DNA of 64,000 nucleotides from Spirometra erinaceieuropaei (lineage: Eukaryota; Platyhelminthes; Cestoda; Diphyllobothriidea; Diphyllobothriidae): contig CACRXP010000315.1 of assembly GCA_902702965.1 (NCBI GenBank), positions 124,001 to 188,000 on the forward strand. The letters run 5' to 3'. Positions within the stretch are counted from its first letter, which is position 1. The number at the start of each line of letters is the position of its first letter. Shown piece after piece: positions 46,962 to 58,067 of the stretch. The translations under genes were made by a program, and so were the position numbers. The notes beneath the pieces are model-generated. The model searched no databases. It was not told the origin of the DNA and saw only the letters and a program-made list of their open reading frames with translations.

Positions 46962-47634
46962 GCGTAAGGGCGCTATACCGGCGCGTTTAGACGCACTGCA
47001 GTGAAATGGAAAACAGGGTTGCTGAATTACAATATCTTCGACGGGTAATGAGAGCCCATGGTCACCCGCGCAACTTTGTCAACCAGTGCATAAGAAAACG
47101 ACACCAGAGACCAAATCCAACCAGTCCCAGATTTTGGCGGGCTCTTCCGTAAGTGAACAACGTCTCGGAAGCCGTCAATCGTCTTCTCACTCCACTTGGA
47201 GTTGGGGTTGCATACAGGCCGGAAACAATCATTAGGCGCCAAGTCATGAGGCCGAAAGACCCACTGCCACGGCGGGAAACGTCTGGAGTCGTTTACCGGA
47301 TCTGGTGCAGTTGCGGACAAAGCAATTATGTCGGAGAAACTGGGAGATTACTGTGGACGCAAATTGCCGAGCACGCAGCAGCAGTGAGGCGGGGAGACGC
47401 TAGCTCTCAGGTGGTGGCTCATTCAACGGGACCTGGCCATATTTTCAAATTTCAAGAGGCCGAAATCCTCGCAAGGGGTGAAAACCGCGTGAGCTGCGAG
47501 CTGCTCGAGGCATGGTTCTCAGGCCCGCAATCCATCAACAAGCGCAATGACCTCCCGTTACCGTATGCCGTGCTGAGGTTATCTCTGGGCAGGGGAATCA
47601 GTCACCTGGGGAGGGCGCGGGCGAGCAATTAACC
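46962..47634 (+). pseudogene. Penelope-like GIY-YIG fragment
   Basis: It begins within the RT-to-nuclease linker (VRALYRRV-like, then YLRRVMRAHGHPRNFV). The frame 47153-47632 carries the GIY-YIG domain: SGVVYRIWCSCGQSNYVGET then GRLLWTQIAEHAAAVRR, and the FSGPQSINKRNDLPLPYA tail. The nuclease domain is intact in this frame, but the reverse transcriptase is absent. It is a 5'-truncated PLE whose 3' end continues to about 47960 and includes a hammerhead-like motif. Confidence 0.8.
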
Positions 47635-47863
47635 CAGTGACAGTGAGCCAATTTGCCGAGCAATCGTCACACCGGCATCCAGCACGGATGACGAAATCAC
47701 GGTAATTAACGACTCGGACTCGGACAACCAAGCCACCACCGCATCAATTACGACCCCAGCGGTGATTGCGAGAGCTGTTAATTACAGGGCGCATATGGTC
47801 CCACGGCAGCCACGTGCTATAAATACTGCACTGCTTTTGCCAACATCACCATTATCTGCGACT

Positions 47864-47905
47864 GTCTCTGATGATGGGTTCGAGTGAGAATCCGAAACGT
47901 CAGGC
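47864..47905 (+). ncRNA. hammerhead-ribozyme-like motif, best copy
   Basis: GTCT, CTGATGA, then stem II (GGGTTC-GAGTGA-GAATCC, six pairs with one G-T), then GAAAC-GTC-AGGC. Stem I pairs GTCT with AGGC (one G-T). Helix III is only the self-complementary ACGT, so cleavage would probably need two copies pairing. It lies about 230 bp after the GIY-YIG stop, as at 55501-55542 relative to its own PLE. Hammerheads are an established feature of Penelope-like elements. Confidence 0.65.
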
Positions 47906-48330
47906 CAATAAGTTTCTTGTTTCAGTGATCGCTTCTTCGTCGTCTGATGCCGCAGTGAGGCGACGTTGGTTCAGGCTTATCGCAAACACCACGCCCTTCA
48001 CTCCTATTCCCCTTCTTTGTTTTATTACAAAACTGCTCATTTGACGCCGCAATCTGACGGTCTCCGACGATGGCTTCCTGTACGAGACTGAAAGCCCTGA
48101 CTACCACACGTACTTTCCCAGTGATCGCGCGTTCATCTTCTTTTCAGCTGCTTTTTTTCAGCCGCAGGCAAGCCCATTTTGACGGAGATTCTTCACGTAT
48201 CTCTTGTCAAGCTTATTGAGAAATCCGTTTTATCGCAGAATATTTCGAATTAAGTCGACTGTATTTGATCACGTGTGCGATAAGGAATCCGAGACGTCGG
48301 ACCAATGAACTGTTTGTTCCAGTTATCCCT

Positions 48331-48389
48331 TCTCCTCCTCCTCCTCCTCCTCCTCCTCCTCCTCGTTCTTCTTCTTCTTCTTCTTCCTC
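48331..48389. repeat. (CTC)n/(CTT)n microsatellite
   Basis: About 59 bp of TCC then TTC triplets. Open frames here are low-complexity artefacts. Confidence 0.95.
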
Positions 48390-48708
48390 TAAAAACAATT
48401 CTGTTCTCCAGCGTGTGCGCAGTGCATATTCGTCTAATTCGATTGGTCAGGCAGCCGATCAATCTTTTTTTCTGACTTAAATTCAGTTCAGTTCGGTTTT
48501 AGAAGGGAAATATAGGCGAGCACATTTAAACTGCCTAGTGGTTACAAGACGTTTGAGAAAAGCACCGGTGAGGGAATGGTTGGAAAAGAGATTCTGTAAA
48601 TAATCGCATGCAAAACGCAGACAACTGGCAGATAGTCGAAAATCAGTGATCTTTAACGGCTACGCACTCATTGTGAGTAGTACAAACTCATGTAAGTTTG
48701 GTGATGGG

Positions 48709-50800
48709 TTATGTGACAAAATGTGTGGCTTGTAACTGGGATGCTGGATACTCGTCGAGTCTACACTTAAATGAGTCCGCACAGGAGGAGATTACAAAAT
48801 TAGTAGGCAGGACATTCCACGTTGCAAGCACTCTGATACTCGAAAAGAACTTTCGCCCGTTAATCCTTGCTTTACCTGTGCGTATTTTTAGGGAATGACC
48901 GCGCAAAGTAGACATGTTAGCTTGAGCGAAACAACAGTCTAGGCCGTTTACAATGCGGAATGCAAGTTTAAGGTCATTGCGTAGTTGCCTGTAGGAAGGC
49001 GAAAACAGGTCGAGAGTTAACAGTCTAGGTTCATAGGGCGGTGCTTTCAGGCCATTCGTCATTTTTGTCGCCCGTCTCTGGACCTTCTCAAAGACTGTAT
49101 GGTTCTTGACAGTCCAAGGTCTCCATGTCTGTATGCCGTATGCTAGATGAGGTGCAAAATATTTTGGTTCAACAGTCAACTTCAAATCCCATAAAAGCTC
49201 GCCTACTGAGTTGGGCTGCAGCCATAGTCGACTTAGCCGCCTTCGTGCAGTGCAGTGGTGGTTTGAGTGAAAATGTAATCCAAATCCTTCTGACTGTCAA
49301 CTTGTTGCAGCGGTGCACCGTTAAGAAAGCTGGTCCTGGAGCCGGAGGCTCTGCAGCTACCGAGTTGAAGAAAGGTGCGCTTATTCACATTAAAGGGCAC
49401 ATGCCAACGCTTCGACCAGTCCTCGAGGCTGTTTGAGTTTTTTTGCCGGTGGTCTCTGTGTGCGCATTTGGAATAACTTTCTTCAATTTAATTTCATCAG
49501 CAAACAGGATAACACCACAGTCTAGGTCGTTGACGCAGTCATTTATGAAAACGAGGAATAACGTGGGGCCTAAGACTGAGCCCTGTGGGACGCCACTCAC
49601 AGCACTTACCTCTGCGGACTGTTGACGTCCAACCTGCACACTTTCGGATCATCCGGTCAAAAAGCTCTGGATCCATGCAAGAAGTCGTCCACGAATTCCA
49701 GCGTTGCGCAGTTTGTTCAAGAGACATTGACGAGGAACGCTGTCGAAGGCCTTTTTAAAGTCAATGTAGATAGCGTGTACCACATCGCCTTCGTCGCGTG
49801 TTTCGGTCCAGCGTTCGAGTGAAAGGTTTAGATTCGTGAGACAGGACCTACCACTTCAAAGCCGTGCTGGGCATCGGTGGGGAGGTAATGCTGCTCGAGG
49901 AACTGCATCAACGCTTTCTTGATGATGTTTCTATTATTTTGCAACAGGTGGAGGCAAGACTCACTGACCTGTAGTTATTCGCAGACGCACGACTCCCACC
50001 CTTATAAAGCGTAGTGATGGTAGCTGACTTCCTATCGAAGGGTAGGCACGCGGTAGCAAATAAAGTTTGAAGAGCAAGGCTGACGGTTTGGACTTCTCGG
50101 GGACTATTTCCTTTAACGAGTTGGCGGAGATTGCATCAGGACGTGGGCAGGTCTTTCTGAACGATTGCCTCAGTGAAGAAGTCTGCTTCAATGGTAGGCG
50201 TTTCTTCGTCATCATAAAGGGGTGAGAAAAAATCGGGTTCACTTGTCACAACGCCCCAAAGAACTGAGAAATATATTCAGCCTTATCCTTGTCATCTGAG
50301 ATTTCCGTGCCGTCGGCCGTTCGCAGCAGTGGGATGGGATCTTTCTCCCGCGTATTCTGCCCTATGTAACTGTATAGGACTCTGGGATTAACTGCGGCAC
50401 GGTTCAAAAAACCCTTTTCGAAGACTTATCGATCTCTGGCGATGAGGATTTTGACCCCGTTTCTATGTAACTTGTAACTGTTTAGGGATTCTGGGTTCCG
50501 GTCAATGAGGGATCTTTGCCATAACTTCTTCTCTTGTTAACTTCCTTCTTTAAGGACGGAATCAACCAATGGGCTCTATTCGTTAGTCTTTCGCGCATGA
50601 TTGGGCAATGGTTGGAGATGAGGCTGTGGGCTATCTCTTTGAAATGACACCAAACCTCTTCGATATCGCCGGAGATTGTGGACGCCTAATCGATCGTCTC
50701 CGTTAACTTTTGTTCTTAAGGATACTTTCTGTCACCCGTTATAATATTGACATTTCTAATTAGGGTGTCCTGAACTAGATTAGAATAAAGCATTGTTGGA
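48709..50800 (-). pseudogene. CR1/Jockey-like LINE reverse transcriptase
   Basis: Read on the minus strand. An upstream region (about 50640-50260) carries HCPIMRERLTNRAHWLIPSL in broken frames. The N-terminal RT is in 50242-49961. The palm is at 49730-49440: SGVPQGSVLGPTLFLVFIND and GVILFADEIK, where Glu replaces the second Asp of the FADD box. The C-terminal region is at 49185-48709 (LAYGIQTWRPWTVKNHTVFE, VQRRATKM, LTLDLFSPSYRQLRNDLKLA). Multiple frameshifts make it inactive. It differs in sequence from the LINE at 27236-29127. Confidence 0.8.
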
Positions 50801-51249
50801 AAGTCCTCTTTTTGTCATGTAAACGGCAATCACGTCAAAGCGGCAGCTGCCCAACGTAAGAGAGCGAACGCCAACAAATCATTAACGTATACTTACAAGT
50901 GATACAGCCTTCACAAAATGGACGAGCATAACTCAATTATGAGGGAGCTGTGGGTACAAGGTCAAGTGCTCCGATAGGCCGAGGACATCACAAAATTCTC
51001 CATACCGTAATTGGTCTATGTCAAACATTAGTGACCGAGATTCTGAAATATGTTTTTTGATTAAAATCGATTACTTGGGTACAGTTATAATTCTGTCTGG
51101 CAGCCTAGCTGTGAAATAATTTAATCGCGTCTGGAAGTTGTCTTTTAAGTCAGTTCCTTTCCGGCCGCCCGCAACAAAACATTTGGCCAACAATGGTCGC
51201 GTATGTAGCTTGGGTTGTTCCCAGTGACTTTTTATGAACTTGCAAATTC

Positions 51250-51268
51250 ATATATATATATATATATA
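51250..51268. repeat. (TA)n microsatellite
   Basis: Nine to ten TA units immediately before the SINE. A shorter TATATATA follows it near 51590, suggesting a TA-rich target duplication. Confidence 0.9.
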
Positions 51269-51273
51269 ATGAT

Positions 51274-51595
51274 AGGGGGGGGCCCACCGATCGTTCAAAC
51301 GGAACTCACTCGGTCCGTTGCCCATAAGGCACAACGGACCGAGTGAGTTCCGTTTGAACGATCGGTGAGCGCCCCCTAACATTGTATATTCCCGATCGAA
51401 AACCGACAGGGTAACGGGCTTGTGGCCCGGTGGGTAGAGGCGTGGACTTCTAAACCAACAGGTTGCGAGTTCGAGACTCGGGTGTTCCACACTTCGGGCT
51501 TGGGTATGGCTGGCTGACGACGGCTAATAAGCCAAAAATGGACATTACAGTCTCCCTTTTCTTTGTCGGCAATACCATTCTGCCTATATATATAC
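51274..51595 (+). mobile_element. tRNA-derived SINE with inverted tail duplication
   Basis: tRNA-like head at 51416-51488 (GGCCCGGTGGGTAGAGGCG, TTGCGAGTTCGAGACTCG). The body has AATAAGCCAAAAATGGACAT and GGCAATACCATTCTGCC. It is preceded by a tail segment that is present twice in inverted orientation (51285-51367). Confidence 0.7.
51285..51367. repeat. perfect 36-bp inverted repeat, 11-nt loop
   Basis: Bases 51285-51320 are the exact reverse complement of 51332-51367. Each arm is the SINE tail sequence. Confidence 0.95.
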
Positions 51596-52615
51596 CATGA
51601 AAAGCATGAAACTATTATTTTTTCTATGCATCTCCTAGCGCATTGGTCTATTTTACGTTTTAAATTTGAAGGAGGGATGTCATTCAGTTATTTAAAACCT
51701 TGTACCTGTGAGGCTTTTCAAGACAATGAAATGCCCATTCAAAAGCATCGTGTCAGTTCGATTTTAAATGATACTTTTAGGGTATGCAGGATGATCACAT
51801 CCATTGTAACATTTTTCGGACCCTGTATGACGGCTTCTTAATAGCGTAGGAAGGTGCATAATTCTCCTTAGCATGATAGTTTACAGCATGCAGATCGAAA
51901 ACCACTCAATCAACCACTTTCTTCGAAAAATGTTTCCGTAGGTAGGCAAAATGGCCCATACAAATGCCCGCCTCTTGTAGTAAACGAAAAGTTTTGAAAA
52001 TGTTAATGCGCGACAGTCAGTATTAAAACACCACCTAAGTACTCCTTTCTATTAAAATACGCATTTCACGAGAGCGACCAGCTATTTTATGCAACCACAT
52101 GTGGAAACGACAACTATAAGATAGCTAATGAGTCACCCTGTTCACCAAAAGTGCAAGTAAGATCGTCGGCCGCGTCTCACACATTTAACTTAATACGCAT
52201 CTGGATAAAGAAAATTCGTCTGGCAATACTGGCAAATCTAGGACCAATGTCTGCTGCCGCTACACGTTATAAAACTGTCCAAAATGCATACCAGCACCTA
52301 AACTACATTTTCGGATGCTATAAGTACCTTTAACAATATGAACCGGTATGGTCTATAAGAAGTCGTATTAAAATTCCTATGTCAGGTGCGTTTTGCGCGG
52401 CTGACATGTTGCGTAATTACGCGACAGCATGTAAAGAAATGAAGTCTGCCAACTTCCCCAAAGAATTTGTTTCCTCCGAATTATAATTCTTTGGATGCCC
52501 AGTTTATATATACTCATTTTTGAGGAGAGTAGGTTCTATAGGAAAAGGAAGAATTTTATTGGTAAACTTTCGGCGTCGGCTTTCTGGGCTTTTGTCTGAC
52601 TTGAGTAAGCAAACG

Positions 52616-52690
52616 ATGGGATTTAAACTCACGCAGTAAGGGGAAGGCTTTAGTACAGCCAACGCTCTAACCACTTGATCTACGAGGTCC
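52616..52690 (-). repeat. tRNA-like repeat fragment
   Basis: A minus-strand copy of the tRNA-like unit (GGTTAGAGCGTTGGCTGTAC). The T arm is mutated (GTGAG with CCCAT), so it is unlikely to fold as a tRNA. Confidence 0.55.
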
Positions 52691-52858
52691 CGCCGGACGA
52701 CGTGAGTTTAATCACATTTGGGTCAAGTTTACCCGCCCAACCTACTGCAACGTCTGAAGTCCACCAAATCCGATACAGTAAGTTGACTGCCCAAGCAGCA
52801 TTTCCTAAGTAATTCACCTAGAATCCACCATATGACTCCCAGTCTCACGTAATTAATG

Positions 52859-53060
52859 GGTATTTTGGTAGATTTTAAATAATTCATATTGACCCAACTG
52901 TGGAAAACATGGCGCCTCGGTGCGGCGCCTCGTAGCTCAAGTGGTTAAACCATTGGCTGTACTAAAGCCTTCCCCTTAATGCGTGGGTTCGAATCCCATC
53001 GAGGCGCCGAGTTTTTCATAGTTGGGTCAGTATGAATTATTTAAAATCTGCCAAAATACC
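52859..53060. mobile_element. foldback element with tRNA-like core
   Basis: Arms of about 60 bp (52859-52920 and 53005-53060) are inverted copies with few mismatches (GGTATTTTGG, GATTTTAAATAATTCATA, GACCCAACT). They enclose a plus-strand tRNA-like core (52924-53008). The core has a GGCGCCTCG/CGAGGCGCC terminal stem, the T arm GTGGG-TTCGAAT-CCCAT, and a GGCT/AGCC anticodon-type stem with loop GTACTAA. The D stem is broken (GCTC against AACC). Confidence 0.7.
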
Positions 53061-53329
53061 TATGAATGCCGTCTAATTCAACATGCCAATTGATGCATGA
53101 ATCATCTGATTGCTTGGCTTCAAGAAATTCTCAGCCTTGGCAGACATGGACGATGTGAGTCTTGTGCTGGCCCCCCAAACGAGCCACGTGTTAGATGCGA
53201 TGGACCAACACGGCGGCCACAAGTGAGACCTCTGCCATCACCCCATTGTTTTGTGGTCAAAATCCTGGTCATTGTTGTGTGGACCAGGGGGTGCGAAGTG
53301 GAGCGCCAAGGTGAGGATCCGTCCAAGCC

Positions 53330-53489
53330 ATCCACCTGCGGCCTCCATCGTCTCCGGTCTTCTTGACTCTGTCTGGACACCGGACTCAGGGGGGGGGAAG
53401 GAGGAGAGAGTGTGGTAGATGCAGCGCAAGTCTATTGGCACTATAAACCCCTGCGCAAGTCACCGTCCCTGCTTCCACCACTGCTGTAG
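53330..53489 (+). repeat. GC-rich interspersed repeat, reference copy
   Basis: The longest copy of a family also seen at 1480-1620 (minus), 40440-40600 and 44860-44990. It contains GGTCTTCTTGACTCTGTC and a G9 run, and is cut by the gap. Confidence 0.5.
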
Positions 53490-53550
53490 NNNNNNNNNNN
53501 NNNNNNNNNNNNNNNNNNNNNNNNNNNNNNNNNNNNNNNNNNNNNNNNNN
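53490..53550. other. assembly gap (61 N)
   Basis: Run of Ns following the GC-rich repeat. Bases 53551-54209 beyond it show no recognisable feature. Confidence 0.99.
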
Positions 53551-54209
53551 GCGCCCAGCATGCTGCAGGACAAACTGCGGGCATCAGTATCCGTGATGTT
53601 GGCATTATTTGATACGAGGAATGGTTCAATGCGATTTTGGGATGCGTTTTACCACTGCCGGCAGCTCTGACAAATTCGAAATCTCCTGGTGGAATTCTTG
53701 AAAATGATCTTGCATTCATTTTGGGCTTTTAAGTCCCCTAGTCAGCAGGACAATGCAGTTCCTCCCGATAATGGGCGCTAAACCGCTCTGGCGCATTTAA
53801 ACTGTGGTCAATAAGACACGTCTTACGTCTTTGAGATTAAAGCTTGTGTTGACGCACAATGAACGACCTCCTTACTACATCGCATCCGTTACGCCCGATC
53901 GCATCTTTAATTTAAATTTACTCAGACTACCCGCGACAAGTTACGGTGTAAGACAGGAAGAAATAGAGAAACCACTCCGATCCGAATAAATCATTTTTGC
54001 TTTCTGGCGAAGGGCAATCACAGTCAAAGGTTCGAAGGGAGCATAGACAATAAAATGAGTCAGAATTTCGAACTTCGAGAAAAAGAAGGGAACGGCCGGC
54101 CAAACGTAGCCGCCCCTAGGCATGTAGTCACACCCGGAAAGACTCCCACACAGTAAGAGTGCCATAGAGATCACATGGCAGCCTCACTCCCGGTCCACCA
54201 TTCGACTAC

Positions 54210-55133
54210 TTCAAACAAACACACACTGGGCTGATTGCGACTTCCGTGTTATCCCGTCAATTGGCCACTATACAGAGTACGCACCGTGATGGTCTCAAGT
54301 TCGGATCACCCATGTTACAGAGAAGCCACATACAGAACGAGCCAAGCAGTATGCATCCCACCCATGTGAAAGCTGCCAATTACATGTTTGTGTTATGAAA
54401 TGATGGATGATGTTGATGTGGGTCGCAGCTGTCAGTGAGGAAAGATGTGATGGCATGGTATAGTCGGCGGTGTTCGGCCGCAGGTTTTCATGAATGCGCC
54501 TGCGACCGAACAGGCCCAAGCGGTAGCCTAATGTGCGAAGGCAGTGCGGACAGTTGAAGCGATGGCGTTAGGCGTACTTTGGTGTTCCAGGCACTGGCTC
54601 GCTCGTCTCTATGAGATAGATTCAAAAGTGACCTACCAGGCCGATTCGCCAGTTGAATATTCAGTGGCAGTGTGAACAGGATGGGTCGGAAGCAGTGAGT
54701 CGGTTTCAGTGGTGATGGTGGTGGTGGTGTTGGTGGTGGTGGTGGTGGTGGTGGTGGTGGTGGTGGTGGTGCTGTTAGTGGCATGTGCGCTGGGTGATGG
54801 GGAGTTAATTGGGTTGGGCATGTTGGATGCGCAAAGTGTATCAGTTGTGTTGATACTGCGCTGAGTCCCTCTGTCGTGCAGGCGCATGCGACTGAATATG
54901 CTCATGCGACGAATTAATGTGCGTGGACAGTGTAGACAGTGAAGGCGGATGCGGCGACTGAACATTGGTTGACGGGCGCTGGTTCGCAAGTCTCTGTACG
55001 ATGGATTCGTAAGGGGACGACCAGGCAGATGCGTTAGGTGAGTGTGCGAGTGCAGTGAAGGACCATTTCGGACATTCTCACTCATTCGCAAGACCTGCCA
55101 GATTTTTCGCAGTGACGCGGTCGTCGTCAGCAT
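54210..55133 (-). pseudogene. LINE C-terminal C2H2 region and 3' UTR
   Basis: A 166-codon minus-strand frame (55133-54633) keeps repeated CHCPRT-type finger modules (LHCLHCPRTLIRRMSIFSRM, then RLHDRGTQRS). A polythreonine stretch encoded by the GTG/CAC microsatellite follows, then DSLLPTHPVHTATEYSTGES. Downstream, 54540-54210 is 3' UTR homologous to 16200-16600. It is the same LINE family as 14446-16620 in inverted orientation. The reverse transcriptase part is missing. Confidence 0.7.
54709..54770. repeat. (GGT)n microsatellite
   Basis: About 20 GGT triplets on the plus strand, encoding polythreonine on the LINE coding strand. Confidence 0.95.
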
Positions 55134-55500
55134 TCACTGGTTCATGACTGCCGTTCTAAACGCACAGCCCAACCTGCACTAAGGACAGAAATGTGCTGAC
55201 GCCCTGTTCCATGTTCCGTCACATCCCCTACCCCCTGTCTCTTTCCCCACACCCTCTGTCCCTCCATGCCGTCCAGTTCCTGGTCCGCCATGTTCGTAGT
55301 CTCCAACTGTTAACTCATCCTCCTCCCCCTCCTCAAACTTTTTCACCACCGAATGCACTCAACCATCTCATCCTCGTCCTCATGTCTGTATCATGCGCAG
55401 TAGACTCCACGTTCACTCGCCTGGCCATTTGTTTATTTGTGATTTTGAAAAACAAACATTCCGGAGAAGGAGATACGATCGCTGGAATGAGTGTTTAGTG

Positions 55501-55542
55501 GTCTGATGTTTTGGAGTCTCACTCGAATCCAACATCAGAGAC
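55501..55542 (-). ncRNA. decayed hammerhead-like motif
   Basis: On the minus strand: GTCT, CTGATGT, a GGATTC-GAGTGA-GACTCC stem with one mismatch, then AAAACATC-AGAC. Core positions are mutated (CTGATGA to CTGATGT, GAAA to AAAA), so it should not cleave. The stem I strand AGAC, against AGGC at 47864-47905, still pairs with GTCT. Bases 55134-55500 hold no gene. Confidence 0.5.
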
Positions 55543-55807
55543 AGGTTCAAATAAGGGTAGTGGATTGCCCAGATGCCGCAATATTTATAGGATATAGTTG
55601 CTAGGGCGCTCCGTGCCTATCACAGTTGGCAGCTCCCGAGGGGATCACAGCTCGACTGGCCAGTTGTTGTAGTATGCCACTGTCATGCCGTTACTATGTG
55701 CCTGCATGTCGCTCAAGATTATCGGCTCCCCCGTTCACCGCACACGCCGACATTGATACCGTGGACAGTGGTTATCCGCACGCGCTCCCCGCGGTTAACT
55801 ACTTTGC

Positions 55808-56360
55808 CTAGGCTAAGTCTCGGTGCCAAATATGGGTGGTGAGGTAGTTGTGCTTGTTGATAGATTGAGGTCCGGCAAACCATGACTCAAACAGTTCGCG
55901 GCTTACAAGATTGTCGCCTCTAGAAAGAACTTCTGTTTCGTCAAAATTGAATGTGTGGTTGGGTCCCGTCGAATGAGCCGCGATTTTGAGTTGGCGTGGT
56001 TCCTTCTTACTGCTGCCGCATACCCAACCATCCGTGTCCAGAATAGTCTTCCGGTTTCTCCGACATAGTTGCTTTGACCACAACTGTACCAGAGCCGGTA
56101 AACGCCCGATATGTTTCCTGCCGTGTCAGTGGGTCTTTCGCCCTGACGATCTGACGCCTTATGGTTGCCTCCTGTCTGTGTGCAACTCTAATTCTACACA
56201 TAGAGGACTGCCCGCCAAAATTCGGGACCGGTTGAATTTTTTCTCTTGTCCTGTTAACGCAGGCACATCCAATAGCATGCCCTTCACCTGCTTGCATATT
56301 GATCCATCGAGCGTAAAGTACGTCTTGAGACAGAACTTCAGGAGTTGGAGGATTTGGGCG
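55808..56360 (-). pseudogene. Penelope-like element fragment with internal deletion
   Basis: On the minus strand, LLKFCLKTYFTLDGSICKQV (RT, before the PMGSP motif) passes through a deletion into the linker (HRQEATIRRQIVRAKDPLTR). GIY-YIG fragments follow (SNYVGET region in a broken frame), then TGPNHTFNFDETEVLSRGDN and FAGPQSINKHN. YVDD and most of the thumb are gone. Confidence 0.75.
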
Positions 56361-56583
56361 TGTCCAGGGCGATCCCTTCTGCGTCGCAACACGCCGTCTT
56401 CGGTCCAGGTGGGGGTATCGTAGCAGCTCGCTCTCTCTGTCGTTATCGCTGCCGCTTACCCTTACGGCCTCCGTCCGCCTACACGAGTAACTCAACCTCC
56501 AGCTTGCGGTGCCTTGAAGCCAATCAATATTTCTCCGTTCACCAACTGGTCGAAACCGACCAGCGTTCGAGGGCATGCGCGTA

Positions 56584-58067
56584 CAGTATGTGACCTATCT
56601 CATGAGAGGAGCCGACATTTACGAATGGTTGCTAATCACTCACAAACCGACACAAACGAGTGCATAAAAGCTTTAAAATATTAACGAACGACCTTAAGCG
56701 AATTGAAAGCATAAATTCAATATGAAAATTGGCATTAAGTTGTTTAGAAATATCAATTTTTTGAGAAACACAAAATTCCGGAAACGTAATCAGTTGTTTT
56801 AATTGAGCATACTTAAGTTTTCGGTGTACAGAAAGCCCCGTCCATGCAAGAAACCGTGTATATAAAAAAACACAAACAATGGAAGTTGTTCCGCAGTGAA
56901 ATTTGCTATTAACTTTTCCTCGCGAATAATTGTAGTGGCATGTATGGCGATTAGCCAACAGCCTAGAGTTTGAGTATAGATTTCTACACGGCTTGACGAG
57001 AACTGGCTCGTACGTTGTTCAGATGAGGTTGACTACGGGAAACACGTTTCGCTTGATTTCACCGATAAGAACGTCAGAGAAATCAAGAAATTCCTAAAGT
57101 CGCATGTTGATTGTCCAATCCTTGACCAATACATTTAAGTGGAATAGTAATATGCAGACCTAAAGACATCATTTCGTGTAAATTATGAGAGCTTTCCTCC
57201 CGTCAAGTCACTTTAGAGTTAGTTCTGGTGCAGAGGTACAATGGGTTTCAGATCGTCCTGAAAAAAGCAGTGAAGTCCTCGCGATTTTCAGTGTTATCGA
57301 GCGATTGATCCGCCATGTGTGTGTATCAAAAACTGCAAAATAAGATGCATTGTTAACGCAGTAACTGAAGAAGTGTGTTGCTGGTCATTCGTTCTGAGTA
57401 AGAGGGCCGTTTGGATGATATTTTCAGACTCACCCAAACAGGAAACGTCATCGCCGAGCAAACTGACCGTCCACAAAGGACGTCCGCAGGAAGCATGTCT
57501 TATATGTATCCAACACATCTTCTTATATACTGTTATCTAAAAAATCGCTTTGAACACATGTTTCGCGGATGGCTTTTCGCGTAATTTACCTTTTTTTCAT
57601 GTGAAAATTTGATTGCCCGGAAACATTATTACTACGTTATATCTCACTAAATCACACAGATTTGCTAACCTGACCTTTACAAATCGAGTAAACCTCCGAT
57701 TTTCAAAAAGTAACCTGCTTGCCTACATCTCGTTTCATCTGGTTCACGTGGTGGGGAAATCGATTCACAAATGCGACAAATTCGGTTTGGTTAATCTCTT
57801 GCATTAACATTAACCTCTACTCACAGAAACATGCACGAACGCGCAAACATAGAATAGGGTGGTTATTGGCGTAAGAAACCGCCGAGATGCAGGGTAACGT
57901 AGATTCCCGCTATGACTGTCAAAGTTATCTTTAAACATATAGTGCATACATAAAAGGCATTTTCTGGAATAGGCTAGGCGAATAATAAAAATATGCAGTA
58001 TTTCAGCTGCCCCCAAATGATCGTCTTAATTTCCAACATTAAATTTTATGAGATACGTCACATACTG
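56584..58067 (+). mobile_element. TA-flanked MITE-like element upstream of protease 3
   Basis: Ends CAGTATGTGACCTATCTCAT (56584) and, on the other strand, CAGTATGTGACGTATCTCAT (58067). TA precedes the left end. The interior is homologous to 14322-12576. It lies 627 bp before the protease ATG, against 638 bp in copy 1. Confidence 0.65.

Larger units (their letters stand above)
50930..53180 (+). repeat. long interspersed repeat, copy with insertions
   Basis: Collinear with 7130-8760, with added insertions at about 51274-51595 (SINE) and about 52600-53065 (tRNA-like units and foldback). Bases 51600-52600 match 7540-8600 closely. No gene. Confidence 0.7.

Noticed and set aside
48213..48480. Glu/Gly/Arg- and Ser/Pro-rich frames
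   Set aside because: They are produced only by the CTC/CTT microsatellite.
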